DNA of 35,906 nt, from NCBI RefSeq assembly GCF_024721315.2, contig NZ_JANFAK020000088.1, positions 1 through 35,906 of the forward strand, read 5' to 3'. The DNA is from Streptomyces sp. Isolate_45. GTDB taxonomy: Bacteria; Actinomycetota; Actinomycetes; Streptomycetales; Streptomycetaceae. Positions 29,958-35,906 of this stretch are shown piece after piece (position 1 is the stretch's first letter; every line of letters starts with the position of its first letter). A program made the translations under genes and the position numbers. Below the pieces are notes generated by a model. It was given only the letters and a program-made list of their open reading frames with translations. It was not told where the DNA came from and ran no database searches.

Positions 29958-30036
29958 TGCGGGGCAGCCGTCCACCCGTACGACGCGCTCGATCACCTCC
30001 GGCCCGCGTCCGGGCCCGCCCCGCGGCATCCCGGCG
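29958..30036 (+). repeat. Copy 2 of the duplicated downstream element
   Basis: Partner of 29622-29700. It merges at its end into a short tandem GGCATCCCGGCGC repeat (two units near 30025-30050). Confidence 0.55.
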
Positions 30037-30078
30037 CGGCATCCCGGCGCGGCGCTCCCGTCCGGGGCCCGCACACGA

Positions 30079-30118
30079 AGGGCCGGCCCCCTCCCTCGTC
30101 GGGATCGGGGCCGGCCCT
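30079..30118. terminator. Bidirectional terminator between peptide 2 and the ABC permease
   Basis: A perfect 12-bp stem (AGGGCCGGCCCC / GGGGCCGGCCCT) with a 16-base loop lies between the convergent transcripts, 22 bases beyond the permease stop. Confidence 0.85.
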
Positions 30119-30140
30119 GGGGCGGCGTGCCGCCGGGGAC

Positions 30141-31787
30141 TCAGCCCTTGCTGACCGCCATCAGGATCTCGGGAAGCTTGCGCGACACCGCCGGGGCGGC
30201 CAGCCGCAGCCCCGCCCACGTGGCCAGGGCGGCCCAGGCGGTACCCAAGGGCAGCAGGATCCACGTCAGGTCGTGGTGGTCGGCCACGTGCAGGAACACC
30301 GTCAGCGCGATCACCGGCGCGCAGATCAGCACCGAGGCGAGCATGCCGAGCCCGATGCCCGCCCAGGCGAGTCCGCCCTGCCCCGGGGCGACGTTCTTGA
30401 AGGCCCCGTCCGACGGGATCGAATACGCGAAGTGCGCCGAGGCCAGCGCGCCCGTGCACAGCATCGACCCGACGAGTGCCAGGGACACGCCCACCCCGGC
30501 CGGGAACGCGCCCCAGTCGCCGATCAGGCCGGCCGTGACGGCCGTGACGAGCACCGTGTACGGGACGATCACCAGCGCCAGCGCCGCCGCGCGGGCCCGG
30601 AGTTCGAGGTAGGCGTCGTGCGGGGTCGAGATGGTCTGGGCGACCATCCAGAAGGCGGAGGTGTCCTGCCCGAACTGGTTGTACATCTGGACGCCGAGCA
30701 TGCCCGCGCCGAAGCAGGCCAGGTACACGGAGCCGGCTCCCTGGAGGGCGTTGACCACCGGGACGATCAACCCGATCGCCAGGGCCGTCACCCAGGCCGA
30801 CTTCGTCTTCGGGTCCCGCACGGCGTACCGCAGCGTCCGCTGCATGGTGGCGCCCGTACGGCTGTCGGCCAGCGGCGACCAGGAGCCGCCCGAGCCGGGT
30901 TCCTTGCGGGGCTTGGAGGCGGCGAGGGTGGAGCCGTCCGGGGTGACCATGAGCCCGGTCAGGGTCCGCTCCCAGAACCAAAGCAGCCCGACCAGTGCGG
31001 CGACGGTGATCAGGAACTGCGCGGCGGCCTCCAGGTAGGCGCCCCTGCCCGCCGAGTCGACCATGCCGACGGCCGACGCGGGCGGCAGCCACCGCACGAC
31101 CGCCTCGACGGGCTCCAGCCGGGTCAGGCCGCCCGACTCGAACAGGCGCTGGCTCGCGAAGTTGGCGACCTGCGCGCCGACCGCGATCAGCAGGCCGCTG
31201 AGCAGCGCGAGGTCACGGCCCTTGCGGCTGGTCAGCAGCCGTACGTTCGCCGTCGCCACGGCCCGGGCGAGGGTCACGCAGCCGAGGACGAGCAACGGGA
31301 CGGCCACGACGCCGGCCAGCACGCCCGCCGCGCCGCGGGCCACCGCCACCACCGAGCCGACGGCCAGGCACAGCGTGAACACCGGCCCGATGCCGACCAA
31401 CGAGGACGCCAGCAGCGCCCGTACGAGGGGCCGCGGGCGCAGCGGCAGCATCACGAGCCGGCTCGGGTCCAGGGTCTCGTCACCGGTGGGGAAGAACAGC
31501 GGCATGAACGCCCAGCCGAGCGCCAGGATCGCGGCCAGCAGCACGACGACGGTCCCCGCGTGGGCGTGGCCGCGCAACAGGGCCAGTCCCAGCGTCACGA
31601 ACCCCGCGACGACGAGGGAGAGGACGAGGCTGCCGATCCAGGCGGCCTTGCGCTTCGATGAGCCCTTCAGCCCGTTGCGCAACAGGGAGAGCTTGAGGCG
31701 GACGAACAGCGGGGTCAGCGACACGTCCGCGACGGCGGCGACGGCCGGGGCGGCCTGGGCGGTCGGGGTGGCCGGGGCGGTGCTCAT
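30141..31787 (-). CDS. ABC-2 type exporter permease, large multi-span protein
   Basis: A 548-aa integral membrane protein starting at ATG 31787, which overlaps the ATPase stop (ATGA). After a ~35-residue Ala/Pro-rich cytoplasmic leader (VSLTPLFVRLKLSLLRNGLK) it has about 11-12 hydrophobic helices in two groups split by a polar loop near residues 290-320 (ASKPRKEPGSGGSWSPLAD). This is the layout of large actinobacterial ABC permeases that pair with a single ATPase. No substrate motif is visible. The pair ends next to the peptide locus but on the opposite strand. A role in export of the TTAWE peptides is conceivable but unnecessary, since the peptides carry Sec signals. Confidence 0.85.
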   Translation of the reverse strand: MSTAPATPTAQAAPAVAAVADVSLTPLFVRLKLSLLRNGLKGSSKRKAAWIGSLVLSLVVAGFVTLGLALLRGHAHAGTVVVLLAAILALGWAFMPLFFPTGDETLDPSRLVMLPLRPRPLVRALLASSLVGIGPVFTLCLAVGSVVAVARGAAGVLAGVVAVPLLVLGCVTLARAVATANVRLLTSRKGRDLALLSGLLIAVGAQVANFASQRLFESGGLTRLEPVEAVVRWLPPASAVGMVDSAGRGAYLEAAAQFLITVAALVGLLWFWERTLTGLMVTPDGSTLAASKPRKEPGSGGSWSPLADSRTGATMQRTLRYAVRDPKTKSAWVTALAIGLIVPVVNALQGAGSVYLACFGAGMLGVQMYNQFGQDTSAFWMVAQTISTPHDAYLELRARAAALALVIVPYTVLVTAVTAGLIGDWGAFPAGVGVSLALVGSMLCTGALASAHFAYSIPSDGAFKNVAPGQGGLAWAGIGLGMLASVLICAPVIALTVFLHVADHHDLTWILLPLGTAWAALATWAGLRLAAPAVSRKLPEILMAVSKG

Positions 31788-32611
31788 CGGGCGCCGCCGA
31801 GCCAGTCGAGGGAGTCGCCCGCGGCGCGGTCCTGGGCGCCGACGAGTTCGAGGAATGCGCTCTGCAGCGAGGGCGCGGTCCCCCGTACGTCGGCCAGCGG
31901 GCCGGCCGCGCGGATCTGCCCGGCGGCCATGACGGCCACCCAGTCGCAAAGGGACTCGACGAGCTCCATCACGTGCGAGGAGAACACGACGGTGGCGCCG
32001 GAGGCGGTGTAGCGCTCCAGCACCCCGCGGATGGTCTGCGCCGACACCGGGTCGACGCCCTCGAACGGCTCGTCGAGGAAAAGGACTTCGGGGTTGTGGA
32101 GCAGCGCGGCCGCGAGGCCGATCTTCTTGCGCATGCCCGTCGAGTAGTCCACGACGAGCTTGTGCTGCGCGCCCGCGAGGTCCAGGACCTCCAGCAGCTG
32201 CGTCGCCCGCTTGTCGGTCTCCTCGCCGGGGAGCCCCCGCAAGCGGCCCATGTATCCGAGGAGTTCGCGCCCGGAGAGCCGCTCGAAGAGCCGCAGCCCC
32301 TCCGGCAGGACCCCGATGCGGGACTTCACCGCGACGGGGTCGGCCCACACGTCGTGTCCGACGACCGTGACCGTTCCCGCGTCCGGGCGCAGCAGCCCCG
32401 TCACCATCGACAGGGTGGTCGTCTTGCCGGCGCCGTTCGGGCCGACGAGCCCGATGAACTGGCCCGCGGGCAGCTCCAGGTCGATCCCCGCGACGGCCAC
32501 CTGCTCGCCGAACCGCTTCCACAGTCCCTCTACGCGTACGGCGGCGGCCGGCGCGGTTCGCGCGCCGTCCGCCCCGCCCGTACCGCCTGCCGCATAACCC
32601 TGGTCCGGCAT
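31784..32611 (-). CDS. ABC exporter ATP-binding protein
   Basis: A 275-aa nucleotide-binding subunit of a CcmA-type exporter. ATG 32611 gives a ~25-residue Gly/Ala-rich leader before VRVEGLWKRFGEQVAVAGID. Walker A is GLVGPNGAGKTTT, the Q-loop region is IGVLPEGLRLFERLS, the signature is YSTGMRKKIGLAAALLH, Walker B is VLFLDEPFEGVDP and the switch histidine lies in VVFSSHVMELVE. The signature motif is STGMRKK instead of LSGGQ, as usual for this subfamily. Translation is coupled to the permease gene. It belongs to its own minus-strand operon, and the 122-base upstream gap carries the promoter. Confidence 0.92.
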   Translation of the reverse strand: MPDQGYAAGGTGGADGARTAPAAAVRVEGLWKRFGEQVAVAGIDLELPAGQFIGLVGPNGAGKTTTLSMVTGLLRPDAGTVTVVGHDVWADPVAVKSRIGVLPEGLRLFERLSGRELLGYMGRLRGLPGEETDKRATQLLEVLDLAGAQHKLVVDYSTGMRKKIGLAAALLHNPEVLFLDEPFEGVDPVSAQTIRGVLERYTASGATVVFSSHVMELVESLCDWVAVMAAGQIRAAGPLADVRGTAPSLQSAFLELVGAQDRAAGDSLDWLGGAR

Positions 32612-32652
32612 GCGCCTGCCTCTCGTCCGTTCCCCGTGGTCGTACTTTTCTC

Positions 32653-32658
32653 ACCATA
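32653..32658 (-). promoter_or_regulatory. Possible -10 element of the ABC exporter operon
   Basis: Read on the minus strand this is TATGGT, about 42 bases before the ATPase ATG, in an AT-rich patch (32641-32700) that also contains TTACTTATGTCATGAACTTA. No clear -35 was found at the standard distance. Confidence 0.35.
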
Positions 32659-32732
32659 GGAGCGGGTCGAAGGCGTGAGCAGTTACTTATGTCATGAACT
32701 TACGGCGGCCCTACGCGAGGAGGCGCGGCGGG

Positions 32733-33419
32733 TCAGGCGCCCCGACGGCCCCGGGCCGCGGCGGCCTCGCTGCCGCAGGCGTACGCGAGGGCGTCGATCA
32801 GTTCCTCGGTGTCGGGCAGCCACCGGTTCGCGGGAGTGGGCTTGCGGGCCCACTGCACCGGCCCCCTGCCGCCGTGCCGGGTGGGCGGCGCGGCGACCCA
32901 GTCGCCCTCGCCGCGCGCGGCCAGGTCGATGGCGTGCGGCAGCCAGCCCAGCTTGCGGACCAGGTCCGCCATCTTCACCCCGGCGCCCGGCAGTACGAAG
33001 AACAGCATTCGGTGGTCGGGGGTCAGGGTGACCGGCCCGAGGGTGCGCTGCATCCGCTCCAGTCGGGCCAGGGCGAGGAAGCCGGCGGAGTCCGGGACGT
33101 CCAGTACGTCGAAGGTCCGCCCGGTCGGCAGCAGGATCGAGGCCGCGGGGTGCTTCGCCCAGATCCGACGGACCCCCACCGCGCTGCCCGACGCCAGGGC
33201 CGCCCAGTCCTTCACCGCCGGGTGCGCGCCGGGTGCGGGGCAGTCCGCCGCTCCGCAGGAGCACAGTTCCCGGCCGTCCGCGTGCTCCAGCCAGGTTCCG
33301 GCGAAGACGTCCCAGTGCCGTTCCTCCACGTACCGCACGGCATGGTCGAGCAGCTGTTCGCCCCGCTGCTGGGGGATGGGCGCGGTCTCCGTGACTCCGA
33401 TGGTCTCTTCCACGCCCAT
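32733..33419 (-). CDS. Small prim-pol-like protein (bifunctional primase/polymerase N-terminal family)
   Basis: A 228-aa protein; ATG 33419 is chosen because GGGAG lies just upstream. It shows the pattern of actinobacterial chromosomal prim-pol N-terminal domains: LLDHAVRYVEERHWDVFAGT, a cysteine/histidine cluster CSCGAADCPAPGAHPAVKDW (possible zinc site) and GRTFDVLDVPDSAGFLAL where archaeo-eukaryotic primases have the DxD active site. The second acidic residue is shifted (LDVPD), no helicase domain follows and the C-terminus is short, so catalytic activity is doubtful. Such stand-alone copies are widespread in Streptomyces and of unknown function. It is divergent from the HTH-TPR regulator, 214 bp apart. 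Confidence 0.75.
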   Translation of the reverse strand: MGVEETIGVTETAPIPQQRGEQLLDHAVRYVEERHWDVFAGTWLEHADGRELCSCGAADCPAPGAHPAVKDWAALASGSAVGVRRIWAKHPAASILLPTGRTFDVLDVPDSAGFLALARLERMQRTLGPVTLTPDHRMLFFVLPGAGVKMADLVRKLGWLPHAIDLAARGEGDWVAAPPTRHGGRGPVQWARKPTPANRWLPDTEELIDALAYACGSEAAAARGRRGA

Positions 33420-33557
33420 CTCAACTCCCGGCGTCACGGGTGGTTACGGGCGTAAACCGGCCGGTGGACGGTGCATCGATCCTGCATACGGGGCGCATCG
33501 GTGCACGGGCGGGGGCGCGTAGGAGGCTGGGGCGCGGTCGCTGGGTAGCCACGAGCC

Positions 33558-33612
33558 GCGGAGGGGAAGATTCTCCGCACATCAGGCGGGAAGTGATCAT
33601 TCCAACGATCAC
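33558..33612. promoter_or_regulatory. Two inverted repeats upstream of the HTH-TPR regulator
   Basis: GCGGAG (33558-33563) pairs with CTCCGC (33573-33578), and GTGATC (33593-33598) pairs with GATCAC (33607-33612) around ATTCCAAC. They lie 20-75 bases before the regulator's ATG in a locally AT-rich stretch. They are likely operators, perhaps for autoregulation. Confidence 0.45.
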
Positions 33613-33633
33613 CCGCGGCTTCAGGGGGTTTTC

Positions 33634-35016
33634 ATGGCAGCCAGGCCTCTCGTGGCCCGCCAGCCGAACGAACGGCTGCAGGCGCTCATCCAGGAAGCCG
33701 GGTGCTCGAACGCCGGGCTCGCCCGGCGCGTCAACATGTGCGGGGCCGAACACGGCCTCGACCTGCGCTACGACAAGACTTCCGTGGCCCGTTGGCTGCG
33801 CGGCCAGCAGCCGCGCGGCCGGGCTCCCGGCATCATCGCGGAGGCGTTGGGCCGCAAACTCGGCCGGACCGTCACCATCGACGAGATCGGCATGGCCAAC
33901 GGCAAGAACCTCGCCTCCGGCGTCGGCCTGCAGTTCTCCCCGACGGTCATCGGCGCCATCGAGCAGGTCTGCGAGCTGTGGCGCAGTGACGTGGGCCGCC
34001 GGGACTTCCTGTCGGGGTCGAGCGTGGCGGCGTCCGCGCTGGTGGAGCCGAGCCGCGACTGGCTGATCACCGGCGCCGACCCGCAGGTGGCCCGCAGCGG
34101 CGGTGCCCGTGTCGGCATGTCCGACGTGGAGGCCGTCCGGGCGACGACGCAGGCCCTGACCGAGCTCGACCACCGTTTCGGCAGCGGCCACGTACGGCCC
34201 GTGGTGGTGCACTACCTGAACTCCGTGGTGTCCGGGCTGATCGGCGGTTCCTACCGGGAGCCGGTCGGGCGGGCGCTGTTCGCGGCCGTGGCCCGGCTCA
34301 CCGAACTCGCCGGGTACATGGCCGTGGACACCGGGCAGCCGGGTCTGGCGCAGCGCTACTACATTCAGGCCCTGCGGCTGGCCCAGGCGGCGGGCGACCG
34401 GGCGTACGGGGGCTACGTCCTCGCCGCGTCCATGAGTCACCTCGCCGCCGAGCTGGGCAATCCGCGGGAGATCGCCCAGCTGGCGCGGGCCGCGCAGGAG
34501 GGCACGCGCGGGCAGGTCACCCCGAGGGTGGAGGCCATGTTCTACGCCGCCGAGGCGCGCGGGCACGCGCTGCTGGGCGACGCCCGGTCGACGGCGGTGC
34601 TGTCCGGGCGGGCGGTCACGGCGCTGGAGCGGGCCGAGCCGGAGTCGGGGGACGACCCGGTGTGGATCCGGCACTTCGAGCACGCCTACCTGGCGGACGA
34701 GCTGGCCCACTGCCACCGGGACCTCGGCCAGGCCGACGCGGCCGCCCGGCGAGCGGAGGAGGCCCTGCGGGCCCTGCCCGCGACGAAGGCCCGCCGGCGG
34801 GCGATCGGACTGCTCCTGCTGGCGGCCGCGCAGGTCCAGCAGCGGGAGGTCGAGCAGGCCTGCCAGACGGCGACGAAGGCGGCCGAGCTGCTGGAGTCGC
34901 TGCGTTCGCGCCGGGGCGCCGAGTACCTGGACGACTTCCGGGTGCGGTTGGAGCCGTACCGGGAGGAAGCGGCCGTCCGTGAGTTCGCGGCGCGGCTGGA
35001 GGTTCAGGTGGCCTGA
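33634..35016 (+). CDS. HTH-TPR regulator of the NsdA/NsdB kind
   Basis: A 460-aa cytosolic regulator; ATG 33634 has AGGGGG upstream. An XRE-like N-terminal HTH (LQALIQEAGCSNAGLARRVN...LRYDKTSVARWLRGQQPRGR) is followed by VCELWRSDVGRRDFLSGSSV, a hallmark of the streptomycete NsdA-type family that links the HTH to a TPR-like helical domain. The C-terminal ~300 residues contain tetratricopeptide-like helix pairs (AVARLTELAGYMAVDTGQPG; AQRYYIQALRLAQAAGD; DRAYGGYVLAASMSHLAAEL; AYLADELAHCHRDLGQADAA). Members act as negative regulators of sporulation and antibiotic production in S. coelicolor; whether this one does is inference. Two inverted repeats precede it. Confidence 0.82.
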   Translation: MAARPLVARQPNERLQALIQEAGCSNAGLARRVNMCGAEHGLDLRYDKTSVARWLRGQQPRGRAPGIIAEALGRKLGRTVTIDEIGMANGKNLASGVGLQFSPTVIGAIEQVCELWRSDVGRRDFLSGSSVAASALVEPSRDWLITGADPQVARSGGARVGMSDVEAVRATTQALTELDHRFGSGHVRPVVVHYLNSVVSGLIGGSYREPVGRALFAAVARLTELAGYMAVDTGQPGLAQRYYIQALRLAQAAGDRAYGGYVLAASMSHLAAELGNPREIAQLARAAQEGTRGQVTPRVEAMFYAAEARGHALLGDARSTAVLSGRAVTALERAEPESGDDPVWIRHFEHAYLADELAHCHRDLGQADAAARRAEEALRALPATKARRRAIGLLLLAAAQVQQREVEQACQTATKAAELLESLRSRRGAEYLDDFRVRLEPYREEAAVREFAARLEVQVA

Positions 35017-35098
35017 CATGTCCGCGGAGGGACCGGGTAGCGTGACCCGACGGCTGCCGTAGTTTCGGGAGACGTCGGAGAAGGCAGAAGGAGTCCCG

Positions 35099-35906
35099 GT
35101 GACGCAGAACGGACAAGGGGGCGTCCCCCAGCCCGGGACGCCACATCCGGCAGGACCGGAGGCCGCTGCGGGCTACCCGGACCAGCCGTACCCGGAGCAG
35201 CGGTACGCGGAGCAGGCGCATCCGGACCGGCCGTACCCGGAGCAGGCGTACCCCGGCGACCCGTTCCAGGACCAGCAGGCCCACCCGGACCAGCTGTATC
35301 CGGGCGGGCCGCCGCCCCACCCCGAGCAGCCGCCGTACGCCGACCAGCAGCCGTACCCCGAACAGCCGCCGTACGCCGAGCAGGCGCCGCGGGCCGGGGA
35401 GCCGTGGGGGCCGCCCGCGTACGCCTACCCGCAGCCCGAGGGCTACGGCCCGGACGGCGGCGCCGGGTACGGGCAGCCGGGCCCGCACGCGCCGCAGGAG
35501 TACCCGTCCCCGCCGTACGGGCAGCCGGCGTACGAGCCGCAGCAGCCGCCGCGGCCCGAGCAGCCGCCGTACGGCAACCCGCCGCAGGGACACGTCCTCG
35601 GCCCCGGCTTCGAAGGGCCGGGCGGGCCGCACGGCTACGGCTACCCGCCGCTGCCGGAGGCGGCGACCCAGTACATCGCGCCGGTCCCGGCCCACCCGGG
35701 CGAGGACGCGACACAGTTCATCCCGCCGGTGCCCGCGCAGGGCGCCGACGACGCGACGCAGTTCATCGCGCCGGTCCCGGCCCACCCGGGCGAGGACGCG
35801 ACGCAGTTCATCCCGCCGGTGCCCGCGCGGGGCGCCGACGACGCGACGCAGTTCATCGCGCCGGTCCCGGCCCACCCGGGCGAGGACGCGACGCAGTTCA
35901 TCCCGC
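35099..35906 (+). CDS. Proline/tyrosine-rich protein with DATQFI repeats (3' truncated by window)
   Basis: Open from GTG 35099 (AAGGAG five bases upstream) to the window end, 269 codons without a stop. The first ~185 residues are disordered and low complexity, made of short motifs such as YPEQ, PYAEQ, QPPYG and GYGYPP. From codon 188 a 30-residue unit begins (DATQFIAPVPAHPGE joined to DATQFIPPVPARGAD, both 15 aa) and repeats almost exactly. No membrane helix or enzyme domain is reached before the end. Similar ATQF/Y-I-P-P-V-P repeats precede membrane or catalytic domains in Streptomyces cell-envelope and signalling proteins (from memory); the threonine in each unit could be a kinase target. 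The C-terminal domain needed to name it is outside the window. Confidence 0.8.
   Translation, partial: MTQNGQGGVPQPGTPHPAGPEAAAGYPDQPYPEQRYAEQAHPDRPYPEQAYPGDPFQDQQAHPDQLYPGGPPPHPEQPPYADQQPYPEQPPYAEQAPRAGEPWGPPAYAYPQPEGYGPDGGAGYGQPGPHAPQEYPSPPYGQPAYEPQQPPRPEQPPYGNPPQGHVLGPGFEGPGGPHGYGYPPLPEAATQYIAPVPAHPGEDATQFIPPVPAQGADDATQFIAPVPAHPGEDATQFIPPVPARGADDATQFIAPVPAHPGEDATQFIP
35660..35906 (+). repeat. 90-bp coding tandem repeat encoding DATQFI units
   Basis: Units begin at 35660, 35750 and 35840, the last cut by the window end. Units 2 and 3 are nearly identical at the DNA level, and each contains two related 45-base halves. Recent amplification by slippage or recombination is likely. Confidence 0.92.

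Noticed and set aside
29647..30612. Long plus-strand open frame covering peptide 2 and the permease end
   Set aside because: It is out of frame with the TTAWE gene, low complexity and runs antisense into a well-supported permease; a high-GC shadow frame.
30141..32611. ABC transporter as the dedicated TTAWE peptide exporter
   Set aside because: It is convergent, has its own promoter and terminator, lacks a peptidase domain, and the peptides carry Sec signals; proximity alone does not support it.

Overview
The window is chromosomal DNA from a Streptomyces-type actinomycete. Base composition is very GC-rich with strong third-position GC bias, GTG starts and short ATGA/GTGA gene overlaps are common, and the gene content is typical of the genus: a DtxR-family iron repressor of the DmdR1 type, actinobacterial SerC, a second citrate synthase, a TrmB/LuxR regulator, an NsdA-like HTH-TPR regulator and one perfect ParB site. 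Gene order (serC, acyl-CoA carboxylase operon, citrate synthase next to pdxH, UPF0309 sugar isomerase, dmdR1, alpha/beta hydrolase) resembles, from memory, the SCO4366-SCO4395 stretch of S. coelicolor. No rRNA, tRNA, CRISPR array, insertion sequence or prophage was seen.

Layout. 1-10 kb is mixed metabolism: a secreted Ig-like protein, serC, a large FAD plus Fe-S dehydrogenase, an EamA exporter coupled to a DUF1801 gene, a WYL regulator facing a small calycin-like protein, and a CocE-type hydrolase. 10.3-19.6 kb is one long plus-strand cluster: a TIGR03084 protein, an AtuA homologue, carboxylase beta and alpha subunits, an acyl-CoA dehydrogenase, a repeat-filled gap, an enoyl-CoA hydratase and a TetR regulator. 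The content parallels the atu (acyclic terpene utilisation) pathway and lacks the HMG-CoA lyase expected of a leucine operon. A 16-bp parS site lies inside the carboxylase alpha gene. 19.6-27.5 kb holds a DUF3592 protein, citrate synthase, pdxH, a structured intergenic region, a PH-domain membrane protein, a PAS/GAF-like sensor, a SIS isomerase with a DasR-like operator, dmdR1 and a TTA-containing hydrolase.

27.7-30.1 kb is the most unusual part. A TrmB/LuxR-type regulator is transcribed divergently from a 119-aa orphan protein and two tiny secreted precursors of 42 and 59 aa. Both precursors end in the pentapeptide TTAWE, and the second carries it twice. I propose this as a candidate undescribed peptide-signalling or peptide-product system. 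30.1-35.9 kb holds an ABC exporter pair, a small prim-pol-like protein, an HTH-TPR regulator and a truncated proline-rich protein with 30-residue repeats.

A recurring theme is short tandem duplication. Several blocks lie exactly at gene ends: 16 bp x5 over the dehydrogenase stop, 54 bp x2 over the atuA end and carboxylase RBS, and 17 bp x3 over the PAS-gene stop. Others lie in low-complexity linkers of the CocE, AtuA and C-terminal window genes.
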